64,000 bases of DNA from JAWUWD01 sp034112085 (GCA_034112085.1 JAWUWD010000030.1:1-64000), one strand, 5' to 3'. Counted from the stretch's first letter, positions 28,238 to 37,945 are shown. The notes: generated by a model from the sequence alone, not told the origin. Translations and numbers: made by a program.

Positions 28238-28245
28238 CAAAGGTA
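28238..28245 (-). promoter_or_regulatory. Promoter -7 box for trkA-trkH
   Basis: The minus strand reads TACCTTTG, a perfect match to the Bacteroidetes TAnnTTTG -7 element, 17 bases before the trkA start codon. A TTG lies 14 bases further upstream, slightly closer than the usual 17-20 base spacing. Confidence 0.5.
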
Positions 28246-28268
28246 TGATTTTTTCCATGCAATGAATA

Positions 28269-28754
28269 TTATTCTTGCTTTATGGATTTTTCAAGTCGGA
28301 CACCAACTCCTGATAAATTGTAAAGCGAGTCAATACGCATATACTGCTGTAATGACACCCGATACTTACCTCTATTCGTAAATTGATAATTGGAAAGTAA
28401 AGGAGTTTGCAATTCATAGAGATCCCCTATCGCACTTCTGCCTAGTGGTTTCCCCAATTTATTTGTAAAAAGTAAGGTGTTAATTAATGATTTCTCAAGC
28501 TCCTTCCCGGTAGAGTCAGACAATACATAAGTCATGTACAAGTTTCTATACCTGAATTCACTAGTATATTGGACATTTGCCAATAAATTATACTGCTGTT
28601 TAACATCGTTGACTTCAAGGTCAAACGTAAGTAGTGAATCGTGAATCCACAGCTGATCACCTAGTGTAACATTAGTCTCGTAGACCCTTGATTCATCACA
28701 GCTAACCATCATTGAGATTAGAAGAAGGCTAAAAATTAGAAGGCGATTATTCAC
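28269..28754 (-). CDS. gldH: Gliding motility lipoprotein GldH
   Basis: A GTG start at 28754 gives 161 residues with a proper lipoprotein signal (VNNRLLIFSLLLISMMVSC, Cys near 19). Longer readings upstream in the same frame lie inside the preceding ricT-like gene and lack a signal. The mature part (ESRVYETNVTLGDQLWIHDSLLTFDLEV, then YVLSDSTGKELEK, then GDLYELQTPLLSNYQF) fits GldH, an inner-membrane lipoprotein needed for gliding and type IX secretion in Bacteroidetes. It overlaps the end of the upstream gene by eight bases. The presence of GldH agrees with the T9SS cargo protein at the left of the window. Confidence 0.85.
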   Translation of the reverse strand: MNNRLLIFSLLLISMMVSCDESRVYETNVTLGDQLWIHDSLLTFDLEVNDVKQQYNLLANVQYTSEFRYRNLYMTYVLSDSTGKELEKSLINTLLFTNKLGKPLGRSAIGDLYELQTPLLSNYQFTNRGKYRVSLQQYMRIDSLYNLSGVGVRLEKSIKQE

Positions 28755-29910
28755 TTTTCTTTTTATTCGAAAAATTTGCTTTCCCTTTTCTAAATGGTTT
28801 TCTTTTCTTTTTCGGCTTACTGCCTCCACCCTTACTACTATACTTTTTGTCCATTCTGGCCAAGTCGTTATTAAGTGCTTTTGAGGAATCGTCTTTGATC
28901 TCAAAATCATCTTCCAGCAATGTGACAGGTTCTTTACCCTCCTTATTAAGTGCTATTATTTCATTGACCCTAGCGACAGGTATTGGATGCCAAGCATTCT
29001 CTCCTTGATATCCGAACCACATTGTCTTTTTGAAAATATCTGTTTTTTGTAAATAAGCCTTCCCTTTGGCGATCTTGAGCGGAGCCTCCACTTTTGGAAT
29101 ATCACTAAGTGCATCCATATAGGTTTGAAGCTCATAGTTTAGACAACACTTAAGTCGACCGCACTGACCAGAAAGTTTACTTGGGTTAAGAGAAAGGTTT
29201 TGGTACCTCGCTGCACTTGTAGAAACACTTTTAAATTCTGACAACCAAGTGGAACAACATAACTCTCTTCCACACGATCCAATCCCTCCTAATCGACTAG
29301 CCTCTTGCCTCAAGCTAATTTGTTTCATTTCGACCCGGATTCTAAACTCTCCTGCGAGTAATTTGATCAATTCTCTAAAATCAACCCGATCTTCTGCCGA
29401 ATAGTAAAAAATCGCCTTGGTATTGTCTGCTTGATACTCAACGTCAGAAAGTTTCATCTGAAGTTCGAGGTCATTTATGATTTGTCTTGCTCTGAATAGC
29501 GTAGGATTTTCTCGCTTTTTTACATCATCGTATTTTTCTATATCACGAAGTGATGCCTTCCTATAAATTTTTCTAAGAGGTTCTTTTTTCTCATTGTACC
29601 TCTTTTTCTGCATTTGTAATCTCACCAATTCGCCCTGCATAGAGACATGTCCCATGTGATGCCCATTGGGAACATCTACAATGACCGCATCACCAGTAAT
29701 TAATTCTTCTTCAGTCTTCTTATAAAATCCTTTATGCCCATTTTTAAATCTGACCTCTACAACATCTGACTTGTTCTCGGTTGGCATGTCCATATTGGAT
29801 AACCAGTCGAATACATTCATCTTATTACAACCGCCCGTGCTGCAACCACCATTGCTGTTACAACCAGTCGTTTTTTCTCCTCCCGTTCCACAAGAACTAC
29901 ATCCCGCCAT
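28747..29910 (-). CDS. RicT/YaaT-like PSP1-domain protein
   Basis: The product has 387 residues. The core (about 50-320) is a PSP1 domain with two cysteine-rich motifs, GSCGRELCCSTWL near 211 and GQCGRLKCCLNYE near 248, which in Bacillus RicT (YaaT) bind an iron-sulfur cluster as part of the Ric (RicAFT/Y-complex) system affecting RNA processing. A Bacteroidetes-specific N-terminus rich in Gly and Cys (MAGCSSCGTGG and CSTGGC) may bind another metal. The C-terminus is very basic (KPKKKRKPFRKGK), consistent with nucleic acid contact. It is translationally linked to gldH, and the ricT-gldH order is common in the phylum. Confidence 0.87.
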   Translation of the reverse strand: MAGCSSCGTGGEKTTGCNSNGGCSTGGCNKMNVFDWLSNMDMPTENKSDVVEVRFKNGHKGFYKKTEEELITGDAVIVDVPNGHHMGHVSMQGELVRLQMQKKRYNEKKEPLRKIYRKASLRDIEKYDDVKKRENPTLFRARQIINDLELQMKLSDVEYQADNTKAIFYYSAEDRVDFRELIKLLAGEFRIRVEMKQISLRQEASRLGGIGSCGRELCCSTWLSEFKSVSTSAARYQNLSLNPSKLSGQCGRLKCCLNYELQTYMDALSDIPKVEAPLKIAKGKAYLQKTDIFKKTMWFGYQGENAWHPIPVARVNEIIALNKEGKEPVTLLEDDFEIKDDSSKALNNDLARMDKKYSSKGGGSKPKKKRKPFRKGKANFSNKKKSE

Positions 29911-29923
29911 CGCGCTTATTGTA

Positions 29924-31213
29924 TTAGTTAGTTAGCTTGAGCAAATCTTGCCCAATGTCAGTTCGGAAATTTACACCTTCCCATTTAATATCACTAACAG
30001 TACTGTAGGTTTTTTTGAGTGCGGAACTGATGTCTTCACCAAGAGTGGTGACAGCTATAACACGACCTCCATTGGTCAAAACTTTACCATCCACGTTGAC
30101 TGTTCCTGCATGGAAAATCAAACTTTCGGTAGTCTCATCAGCACCTATGATTTGTCTACCCTTTTCATAGTTACCTGGATAACCTTCTGAAACCATCATT
30201 ACGGTCGTGGCAGTGCGCTCATCAATATCGAGTTTCATCTCACTTAAAGTGCCGTTGGCTGCCGCTTGAAATACATCTACGAGATCTGTCTTTATTCGTG
30301 GAATTACCACCTCCGTTTCTGGGTCTCCCATTCTAACATTATATTCTATCACATTTGGTTGACCATTGTCATTCATAAGTCCGATAAACAAAAACCCTAC
30401 AAAGTCAACACCATCGGCAAGTAAACCATTAATAGTAGGTTTGATTACCATATTCTCAACATTAGCCATAAATGTCGCATCAGCAAAGGGCACTGGGGAT
30501 ATTGCTCCCATACCTCCGGTGTTCGGACCAGTATCACCCTCTCCAATTCTTTTATAATCCTTGGCTTCAGGTAAGATCACATACCCCCCTTTGCCATCAG
30601 TTAACACAAATACTGATAATTCAATCCCAGTAAGAAAGTCTTCAATCAACACTTTAGAACTTGCGTCCCCGAAGAGTGCATTTGCTAACATATCTGTAAG
30701 TGTACTTTCAGCTACCTCTAGAGATTCGGCTATCACTACTCCCTTTCCTGCTGCAAGCCCATCAGCTTTGAGCACGATGGGTAGTGGTTGACCCTTTAGA
30801 TATTCAAGACCTTCTTGAAGGGTATCTTTGGTAAATGTTTTTGATTTGGCGGTTGGAATATCATGCTTTTTCATAAAGTCTTTCGAGAAGTCTTTACTAC
30901 CCTCAAGCTGAGCACCAACTTTATCTGGACCGATGACACTGATATGCTTTAAGTCCGTTCTTCCAATAAAATAATCTCTCACACCTTCTACCAACGGTAC
31001 TTCTGGACCGACTATTATCATGGATACCTCATTAGATAAACAATGAGTAGCTAATCCTTCAAAATCACTTACTCCAATGTTGACATTGGTCGCAATCGAA
31101 GAAGTTCCAGCATTACCAGGTGCTACAAATAATCGATTACATTTTGGACTTTGGACGATTTTCCAAGCAAGTGCATGCTCTCTTCCTCCACTGCCTATAA
31201 TAAGAATATTCAT
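29924..31213 (-). CDS. purD: Phosphoribosylamine-glycine ligase PurD
   Basis: The 429-residue product catalyses the ATP-dependent joining of phosphoribosylamine and glycine in purine synthesis. The N-terminal domain starts MNILIIGSGGREHALAWKI and is followed by APGNAGT. The ATP-grasp core includes PIVLKADGLAAGKGVVIA near 145 and the GPNTGGMGAISP segment, with the metal-binding EYNVRMGDPETE near 290. Length and motifs are those of a full GARS. The ricT-gldH pair follows 14 bases downstream, so they may share a transcript. Confidence 0.96.
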   Translation of the reverse strand: MNILIIGSGGREHALAWKIVQSPKCNRLFVAPGNAGTSSIATNVNIGVSDFEGLATHCLSNEVSMIIVGPEVPLVEGVRDYFIGRTDLKHISVIGPDKVGAQLEGSKDFSKDFMKKHDIPTAKSKTFTKDTLQEGLEYLKGQPLPIVLKADGLAAGKGVVIAESLEVAESTLTDMLANALFGDASSKVLIEDFLTGIELSVFVLTDGKGGYVILPEAKDYKRIGEGDTGPNTGGMGAISPVPFADATFMANVENMVIKPTINGLLADGVDFVGFLFIGLMNDNGQPNVIEYNVRMGDPETEVVIPRIKTDLVDVFQAAANGTLSEMKLDIDERTATTVMMVSEGYPGNYEKGRQIIGADETTESLIFHAGTVNVDGKVLTNGGRVIAVTTLGEDISSALKKTYSTVSDIKWEGVNFRTDIGQDLLKLTN

Positions 31214-31235
31214 GAGTAATTAAGTCTATTTTAGA

Positions 31236-31243
31236 CAAAAATA
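31236..31243 (-). promoter_or_regulatory. Candidate -7 promoter box for purD
   Basis: The minus strand reads TATTTTTG, matching TAnnTTTG, 22 bases before the purD start codon. No clear TTG is present at the -33 position, so support rests on the -7 box and its location. Confidence 0.4.
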
Positions 31244-31292
31244 GGGAATTATGCTGAGTAGAAATAGTGTAATTGAAAAAAGAGAAAAGTTG

Positions 31293-33470
31293 CTAATTTG
31301 CGTATTCTGACATGAATTTGATCCGCATCAGTCTCAATTCTTCTTCACTAAGTCCTTCATTTTCTTCATCATCGAGGGCATCTTCAATACTGTCAGTTTC
31401 CGCATTGAGGAAGTAGTCAAAAATATCTTCCTGTCTATCATCATCAAGAATCTGATCAATGTAATAGTCCAGATTAAGTTTAGTGCCTGAAAAACAAATA
31501 TTTTCTATTTCGATCATCAGATCGTGCATAGAAATACTTTTTGTCTCCGATATTTCATCAAGATCGATCTTCCTATCAATTTGTTGAATAATGAACACCT
31601 TCATTCTCGACTTTTGGACAGAAGTCTTGATCATCACATCAGCTGCTGTGGTAATATCATTTTCATCGACATACTTGTCGATTGCTTCAATAAACGCAGC
31701 GCCAAACTTGGTGACTTTCCCCATGCCAACGCCATTGACTTGAGCCAACTCATCTTTAGTTGTTGGATAGGTTGTGGCCATTTCTTCCAAGGATGGATCT
31801 TGAAAAATCACAAATGGTGGTAAGTCTTTTTCATCAGCTACCCTTTTACGAAGTCGCTTAAGTATTTGAAAAAGTATTTCATCATAGGCTTTTGGATTGA
31901 ACACCTGTTTTTCCGCTTCTTCTTCTTCACCCAAGTCAGAATAATCATTCTCTTTGGAGAAAGTAATCTCTATTGGTGACTCAATATATTTTCTACCGCT
32001 TTCAGAAAGCTTTAAAACTCCTATATACTCAATGTCTTTTTCCAGATACTCAAAAATCAAGAGTTGTCTCAGAATTGATTTCCAAAAGTCCACAGACTCG
32101 CTCTTACCTGTTCCATAAACTTCAAGTTTATCATGCTCGTAGCTTTTTACATGCTGATTTTCTGATCCATGAATTACATCAGTCAAGTGATTGATCCCAA
32201 ACCTTTCCGCAGTTTGCTGAACAGCCTTAAGCGCAATAATTGCATACTGCATTCCCTCAAATTGCTCCCTTGGGTTTGTACAGTTATCACACATTCCACA
32301 ATTGTCAGGATGATAAGTCTCTCCGAAATAGTGTAATAGTTGTTTTCTCCTACAAACCGGAGATTCTGCATAATAAGCTATCTCCATTAGAAGAAGACGA
32401 GCATTTTCTTTCTCAGTAACAGGTTTGTCCTTATTGAATTTCTCTAATTTGTTAAGATCATTGTGACTGTAGAACATTACGCACTTGCCATCAATACCAT
32501 CTCTTCCTGCTCTTCCAGTTTCTTGATAATAACCTTCCAGTGACTTAGGCACATCATAATGAACAACAAACCTAACATCAGGCTTATCGATACCCATACC
32601 AAATGCTATTGTAGCCACTATGATATCAAGATTTTCGTTTAGAAAATCATCCTGATTTTTCATTCGAGTAGAAGGCTCCAAACCTGCATGATAAGGAGCG
32701 GCATTGAAGCCGTTCACTTTAAGTAGTGCGGCTATTTCCTCAACCTTTTTTCTACTGAGACAATAGACTATACCGCATTTCCCTTGAAATTCTTTCGCCA
32801 ATTTCACCAATTGCTTCTTCGCCTGTTGTTTGGGTCTTACTTCGTAATGTAAGTTGGTACGATTGAAGGATGAAAGGAAAACATCCGAACCTTCCATTCC
32901 CAAATTTCTTATAATATCCTGCTGAACTTTTGGTGTTGCAGTAGCCGTCAGAGCAATCACCGGAAAGTCTCCAATATGCTTAATAATTGATCTGATTTTT
33001 CGATACTCTGGACGAAAGTCATGACCCCATTCGGAGATACAGTGAGCTTCATCAATAGCCACAAACGAAACATTTACTTTCTTGAAAAATTCAATATTTT
33101 CTTCTTTAGTCAATGACTCAGGGGCTACATAGAGCAGTTTTATTTCTCCATTGATACTTGCCTTTTTCACTCTAGTAGCTTCTCCCTTACTCAATGTTGA
33201 GTTTAGAAAACGTGCATTTACTCCAAATGCATTTAGTTGATCTACTTGATTTTTCATCAAAGCAATCAAGGGTGAAATCACTATCGCAAGACCATCTTGA
33301 ACAATAGCAGGCAACTGATAGCACATAGACTTTCCAGCACCTGTTGGCATAATGACAAATGTATTGTTGCCAGACATGATATTGTGGATTATAGGCTCCT
33401 GATTGCCACGGAATGTATCGTATCCAAATACCTCTTTGAGTTTGTCTTTTAACTGGTTTTCTTCTATCAA
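31293..33470 (-). CDS. recQ: ATP-dependent DNA helicase RecQ
   Basis: The 725-residue protein is a 3'-5' helicase of recombination and repair. Motif I is MPTGAGKSMCYQLP near 38-51, the DEAH box is AIDEAHCISEWGHDFRPEY, and motif VI is QETGRAGRDG near 320. A zinc-binding RQC segment contains CRRKQLLHYFG and CGMCDNC near 380, followed by a winged helix. An HRDC domain lies at about 540-610 (ILKRLRKRVADEKDLPPFVIF). An additional acidic C-terminal tail of about 100 residues is typical of Bacteroidetes RecQ. It is divergent from kdsD, 71 bases apart. Confidence 0.95.
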   Translation of the reverse strand: MIEENQLKDKLKEVFGYDTFRGNQEPIIHNIMSGNNTFVIMPTGAGKSMCYQLPAIVQDGLAIVISPLIALMKNQVDQLNAFGVNARFLNSTLSKGEATRVKKASINGEIKLLYVAPESLTKEENIEFFKKVNVSFVAIDEAHCISEWGHDFRPEYRKIRSIIKHIGDFPVIALTATATPKVQQDIIRNLGMEGSDVFLSSFNRTNLHYEVRPKQQAKKQLVKLAKEFQGKCGIVYCLSRKKVEEIAALLKVNGFNAAPYHAGLEPSTRMKNQDDFLNENLDIIVATIAFGMGIDKPDVRFVVHYDVPKSLEGYYQETGRAGRDGIDGKCVMFYSHNDLNKLEKFNKDKPVTEKENARLLLMEIAYYAESPVCRRKQLLHYFGETYHPDNCGMCDNCTNPREQFEGMQYAIIALKAVQQTAERFGINHLTDVIHGSENQHVKSYEHDKLEVYGTGKSESVDFWKSILRQLLIFEYLEKDIEYIGVLKLSESGRKYIESPIEITFSKENDYSDLGEEEEAEKQVFNPKAYDEILFQILKRLRKRVADEKDLPPFVIFQDPSLEEMATTYPTTKDELAQVNGVGMGKVTKFGAAFIEAIDKYVDENDITTAADVMIKTSVQKSRMKVFIIQQIDRKIDLDEISETKSISMHDLMIEIENICFSGTKLNLDYYIDQILDDDRQEDIFDYFLNAETDSIEDALDDEENEGLSEEELRLMRIKFMSEYAN

Positions 33471-33515
33471 CGCTTTATTACTTATAAACTATTCGAATGA
33501 TAATTCCTCTTTTTG

Positions 33516-33523
33516 TATCTTTG
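33516..33523 (+). promoter_or_regulatory. Promoter -7 box for kdsD
   Basis: TATCTTTG is an exact TAnnTTTG -7 element 18 bases before the kdsD ATG. The expected TTG at -33 is not obvious. Confidence 0.5.
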
Positions 33524-33541
33524 TTCGAAAGAGAAACGTAA

Positions 33542-34525
33542 ATGACTTCGAACAAGTTGAATTTAGTGAAAAATATTAAGAATGTCGCAGAAAGAGCATT
33601 GATTAATGAAGCTGATGCTGTAAGGAATCTAGCAAACTTGATTGATGACGATTTCGAAAATTGTGTTAAAGAAATTTTAACACTTTCTGGACGGGTAGTT
33701 GTTACTGGGATTGGTAAAAGTGCAATTATTGCCAATAAAATTGTGGCGACCTTGAACTCGACCGGGACGCCATCATTGTTCATGCATGCAGCTGATGCAA
33801 TTCATGGAGATTTGGGGATGATTCAAAAAGGTGATATGGTTATTTGCATATCCAAAAGTGGTAACACACCAGAAATAAAAGTTTTGGTGCCCTTACTCAA
33901 AAGATCCGGAGCGAAACTGGTCGGACTAGTAAGTAATATCGATTCCTATTTAGCAACTCAAGCAGATTTTGTGCTCAATGCAACGATTGGAGAAGAGGCC
34001 TGTCCTAACAACTTAGCCCCTACTACTAGCACAACTGCGCACTTGGCATTGGGAGATGCTTTGGCTGTGTGCCTATTGGAATTGAGAGATTTTGGTAGTA
34101 AGGACTTCGCCAAGTATCACCCTGGAGGTTCACTTGGGAAACAATTATACTTAAAAGTTGATGATATATATATTAATCACGAGGTACCCACTGTTAGTAG
34201 TAGCACAAAGTTAAAAGACGTTATCCTTGAGATGTCAAGCAAACGACTAGGTGCTGTAGCTGTAGTTGATGATAATACTTGTTTGCTGGGAATCATCACC
34301 GATGGTGACTTGAGACGTATGCTTGAAAATAACATGGATTTGAATACCTCTACGGCTAAAGATATAATGTCTATTAATCCGAAAGTATTAGAAAAAGGAG
34401 ACTACGCAACCAAGGCATTGAATACCATGCAACAGAATAATATTGCTCAGCTAGTAGTACTCGATGATGGGAAAGTGGTGGGGTTTGTACATTTACATGA
34501 TTTATTAAAAGAAGGAATAGTATGA
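33542..34525 (+). CDS. kdsD: Arabinose-5-phosphate isomerase (KpsF/GutQ family)
   Basis: The product has 327 residues. A SIS sugar-isomerase domain (about 40-180) includes VVTGIGKSAIIANKIVATLNSTG and CISKSGNTPEI, and two CBS domains fill about 205-325. The enzyme converts ribulose 5-phosphate to arabinose 5-phosphate, the first step to Kdo for lipopolysaccharide. The stop overlaps the start of the next gene (sugar nucleotidyltransferase) by four bases, so the pair forms a surface-sugar operon. A -7 box precedes it. Confidence 0.93.
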   Translation: MTSNKLNLVKNIKNVAERALINEADAVRNLANLIDDDFENCVKEILTLSGRVVVTGIGKSAIIANKIVATLNSTGTPSLFMHAADAIHGDLGMIQKGDMVICISKSGNTPEIKVLVPLLKRSGAKLVGLVSNIDSYLATQADFVLNATIGEEACPNNLAPTTSTTAHLALGDALAVCLLELRDFGSKDFAKYHPGGSLGKQLYLKVDDIYINHEVPTVSSSTKLKDVILEMSSKRLGAVAVVDDNTCLLGIITDGDLRRMLENNMDLNTSTAKDIMSINPKVLEKGDYATKALNTMQQNNIAQLVVLDDGKVVGFVHLHDLLKEGIV

Positions 34526-35592
34526 TGAATAATGCTTACGCTGTAATAATGGCAGGTGGAACTGGTACTAGATTTTGGCCACATAGTAAAGAGGCGCATC
34601 CAAAACAATTTCTAGATATACTGGGAACAGGAAAGACACTATTGCAAATGACCTATGATCGTTTTGCAGCCTTCATTCCTGAGGAGAATATCTTCATCTC
34701 GACCAACGATCGCTATGAAAGTTTGGTCAAAGAACAACTCCCAAAATTAACGCAAGATCAACTGCTTCTTGAGCCTGCTAAAAGGAATACTGCCCCATGT
34801 ATTGCTTATGCATGTTATAAGATTGCTTCAAAGAATCCGGATTCACCTATTATTATTGCTCCTTCAGATCATGCTATATTCAATGAGGCTTCTTTTCAGA
34901 CATCAATACAGATCGCATGTGACGCTGCGGATAATGACAAACTGATAACGATTGGAATACAACCCAATAGACCAGCCACGGGTTACGGATATATCAAGTT
35001 TAGTAAATCTGAGGATGATGTCAAGAAGGTTGATTCATTTACTGAAAAGCCAAGTAAAGAGATCGCTCAGGAGTTTATAGACTCAGGAGAATATGTTTGG
35101 AATGCAGGGATATTTGTTTGGTCAGGAAATGCTATCAGAAACGCATTCAGAAATAATCTTACAGCTATGAGCGAGCTATTCGAAAACATCTCAAAATCAT
35201 TTTACAAACCCGAGGAGAGTGATGTAATAAAAAGAGAATACTTAAAGTCAGAAAATGTATCTATTGACTATGGAATCCTTGAGAAGTCCAAAGATGTACA
35301 TGTTGTCTTAGGAGATTTCGATTGGTCTGATTTAGGATCATGGGCCTCGCTTCACGGGTACAGTGAAAAAGACGAGTCTGGAAATGTAACTAGAGGAGAA
35401 GTAATGACCTATGAAGTAAAAAACTCACTTATTCTTGGGGAAGAAGGTAAACTAATAGTTGTGCAAGGCCTTAATAACCACGTCATAATAGACACTAAAG
35501 AATCTCTTTTGGTGTGTGAAAAAGATAATGAAGCAGTACTAAAACAGGCTATTGCTGACATCAAGCTGAAAAAACTAGATAAATATCTATAA
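34522..35592 (+). CDS. manC: Mannose-1-phosphate guanylyltransferase
   Basis: The 356-residue nucleotidyltransferase makes GDP-mannose from GTP and mannose 1-phosphate. The N-terminal pyrophosphorylase motif is IMAGGTGTRFWPHSKEAHPKQFLDILG (near 9-35), followed by EPAKRNTAPCIAY near 92 and FTEKPSKE and VWNAGIFVWSG in the sugar-binding part. It lacks the C-terminal phosphomannose isomerase domain of longer bifunctional enzymes, as usual in Bacteroidetes. Translation is probably coupled to kdsD through a four-base overlap. The same frame continues open for 70 further codons after the TAA stop (see the gap entry). Confidence 0.92.
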   Translation: MMNNAYAVIMAGGTGTRFWPHSKEAHPKQFLDILGTGKTLLQMTYDRFAAFIPEENIFISTNDRYESLVKEQLPKLTQDQLLLEPAKRNTAPCIAYACYKIASKNPDSPIIIAPSDHAIFNEASFQTSIQIACDAADNDKLITIGIQPNRPATGYGYIKFSKSEDDVKKVDSFTEKPSKEIAQEFIDSGEYVWNAGIFVWSGNAIRNAFRNNLTAMSELFENISKSFYKPEESDVIKREYLKSENVSIDYGILEKSKDVHVVLGDFDWSDLGSWASLHGYSEKDESGNVTRGEVMTYEVKNSLILGEEGKLIVVQGLNNHVIIDTKESLLVCEKDNEAVLKQAIADIKLKKLDKYL

Positions 35593-35957
35593 TCTGGAAA
35601 ATTGTATATGCCGATCGTTTTAGAGTCCATTATCAACCCGTTCTAAGTTTACTGATCAAGAACAAACACATATCAACCAGTCAGCTTTATGAGTCTCTTG
35701 TAGCTGAAAAATTATTGGTATCGCGCCATTTGATAAGCATATATAAAAGTGGTGCTTTATCTTATTATAGAGAAGAGAAAAGGGTGTTACACACACTTGC
35801 TTAACAGAGTCGTAAATAGTGATGGATCGTGTGAATCGTTGTAAAACTAAAGACTCATGATAGACCTCTGAGAGAGGATATGCATTTAGTAGACTCTCAG
35901 TGGCAGGGATGCTTCTGGAATAATTAGAATTGAATATTAGAGAAAAGAGTAGAGAAA
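35593..35957. other. 365-base gap, no confident gene
   Basis: No ORF with a credible start is present. The frame of the guanylyltransferase stays open from 35593 to a TAA at 35803-35805 (translation starts SGKIVYADRF and ends EEKRVLHTLA), which could be chance, a remnant of a small gene, or stop-codon read-through. The remaining 150 bases before the sulfur operon have no strong hairpin and should hold that operon's promoter. Confidence 0.5.
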
Positions 35958-37376
35958 ATGAAAATAGAACAAATATATACTGGATGCTTGGCTCAAGGGG
36001 CTTACTATATAGAGAGTGAAGGTGAAGCAGTAATTATTGATCCATTGAGAGAGATCGCTCCCTATCTTAGTAAAATCAAAAAAGACAAGGTAAGTCTCAA
36101 GTACATATTCGAGACACACTTTCACGCTGACTTTGTCTCAGGTCATGTAGACTTAGCCAATGCTACCGGTGCTAAAATAGTATATGGCCCAACAGCCACA
36201 ACTAGCTACGCTATTCACAGTGCAGTTGATGGAGAAGTATTCAATATTGGGAGGATTAAAATCAAAGTACTTCACACCCCCGGGCATACGCTGGAAAGTA
36301 GCACCTACCTATTGATGGACGAAGAAGGAAATGATCATGCGATATTTTCTGGAGACACCCTTTTCATCGGGGACGTAGGCCGTCCAGACTTGGCGATTAA
36401 ATCAGACTTGACGCAAGATGCCTTAGCTGGAATGCTATTTGATAGTCTGAGAAATAAAGTGATGCCACTGGCTGATAAGACAATTGTTTACCCAGCTCAT
36501 GGTGCCGGCTCTGCATGTGGCAAGAATATGAGCAGTGAAACTTGGGATACTTTAGGGCATCAGAAGGAAGTAAACTATGCATTGAGAGGTGATATGACCA
36601 AAGAAGAATTCATCAAAGAAGTCACTGATGGCATTCTACCTCCACCACAATACTTCGCAAAGAATGCCATGATCAATAAGACTGGATATGCCAATATTGA
36701 AGATGTTTTGACACAGGGAGATCAAGGATATGAAGCCAATGAGTTCGAAGAAATAGTTAATGAACAATCTGCTCTAGTCCTTGACACGCGTAGTCAAGAA
36801 GATTTTGCCAAAGGCCATATTCCTAATTCAATCTTCATTGGCCTTGACGGTAGCTTTGCGACTTGGGTTGGGACACTTATCACAGACATTCATCAATCAA
36901 TAATGTTTGTTACAGATCCAGGCAAAGAAAAGGAAGTAGTAACCCGCTTGGCTCGTGTTGGTTATGATCATGCTATTGGATATTTGAAGGGAGGATTTGA
37001 TACTTGGATAAAGGCTGATAAAGAGAATGCTTCCATAGATACAATTTCAGTTGATGAGTTACAAAAAAAAATTACTGCAGGCGCTTCGCTAAACATCCTT
37101 GATGTACGTAAGCCAGGTGAATTTTCTGCAGAACATGTCGATGGCGCCATTTCATGCCCACTTGATTTTATCAATACCAATATGGACAAAATAGATAAAT
37201 CAAAAACGTCCCATGTACATTGTAAAAGTGGCTATCGATCAATGGTCTTTAACTCGATTCTAAGATCTAGAGGATATACTCAAGTCATAGATGTCTCGGG
37301 TGGATTTGATGCTATTTTGGAAAGTGACATTCCGGTTTCAGATTTTGTATGTCCATCAGGGAGTAATCAAATATAA
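35958..37376 (+). CDS. Metallo-beta-lactamase/rhodanese fusion (persulfide dioxygenase-like)
   Basis: The 472-residue protein has an N-terminal metallo-beta-lactamase domain (about 1-245). It carries THFHADF near 53-59, then TPGHT and the metal-bridging FSGDTLFIGDVGRPDL, a pattern of ETHE1/BLH-type enzymes that oxidise glutathione persulfide. Two rhodanese domains follow (about 255-350 and 365-465). The first lacks the active Cys (IMFVTDPGKEK), while the second has CKSGYRS with the sulfur-accepting Cys. It starts an operon with two YeeE/YedE half transporters and probably handles reduced sulfur in the cytosol. Confidence 0.9.
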   Translation: MKIEQIYTGCLAQGAYYIESEGEAVIIDPLREIAPYLSKIKKDKVSLKYIFETHFHADFVSGHVDLANATGAKIVYGPTATTSYAIHSAVDGEVFNIGRIKIKVLHTPGHTLESSTYLLMDEEGNDHAIFSGDTLFIGDVGRPDLAIKSDLTQDALAGMLFDSLRNKVMPLADKTIVYPAHGAGSACGKNMSSETWDTLGHQKEVNYALRGDMTKEEFIKEVTDGILPPPQYFAKNAMINKTGYANIEDVLTQGDQGYEANEFEEIVNEQSALVLDTRSQEDFAKGHIPNSIFIGLDGSFATWVGTLITDIHQSIMFVTDPGKEKEVVTRLARVGYDHAIGYLKGGFDTWIKADKENASIDTISVDELQKKITAGASLNILDVRKPGEFSAEHVDGAISCPLDFINTNMDKIDKSKTSHVHCKSGYRSMVFNSILRSRGYTQVIDVSGGFDAILESDIPVSDFVCPSGSNQI

Positions 37377-37378
37377 TA

Positions 37379-37939
37379 ATGGATCAAATATTAGCACCAT
37401 GGCCTTGGTTTGTTGTAGGTCCTTTGATCACTCTTGTCATGTTCATCATGTTATACTTCGGTAGGACATTTGCCATTTCGTCATCACTGAGAACAGTATG
37501 TGCCATAGGAGGCGCTGGAAAAATAGCCGGCTTTTTCAAGTATGACTGGAGAAGCCAAATTTGGAATCTAGTTTTTATTGGAGGAACTATCATAGGTGGA
37601 TTTATTGCGTCAAACTATTTAAGTGACGACAGCCACATTATTCTTAGTAGAAGTACAATTGAAACCTTGGCAGACTGGAGTATAAGTGAGCCCACTAAGG
37701 CATTAGTACCTACAGAAATATTTAGCTGGGATTCACTATTTACTCTAAATGGCATCATCTTTATGATATTGGGAGGTTTCTTAGTTGGGTTTGGAGCCAG
37801 ATACGCAGGCGGATGTACATCTGGACATGCCATCAGCGGATTAAGCAATTTACAAGTTCCATCACTGATTGCCGTAGTTGGCTTTTTTATTGGCGGTATG
37901 ATTACTACTTATTTTCTACTCCCATTTATTCTAGGTTAG
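37379..37939 (+). CDS. YeeE/YedE-family sulfur transporter, first half
   Basis: This 186-residue membrane protein has about five helices. It carries the family's cysteine signature GGCTSGHAISGLS near 142-154, the site proposed to relay thiosulfate through the membrane in YeeE. The N-terminal extension with an FKYDWRSQIWNL segment is normal for the short Bacteroidetes form. It begins two bases after the metallo-beta-lactamase/rhodanese gene and is followed six bases later by the second half, so all three are one operon for uptake and oxidation of thiosulfate or persulfide sulfur. Confidence 0.88.
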   Translation: MDQILAPWPWFVVGPLITLVMFIMLYFGRTFAISSSLRTVCAIGGAGKIAGFFKYDWRSQIWNLVFIGGTIIGGFIASNYLSDDSHIILSRSTIETLADWSISEPTKALVPTEIFSWDSLFTLNGIIFMILGGFLVGFGARYAGGCTSGHAISGLSNLQVPSLIAVVGFFIGGMITTYFLLPFILG

Positions 37940-37945
37940 GCTATT

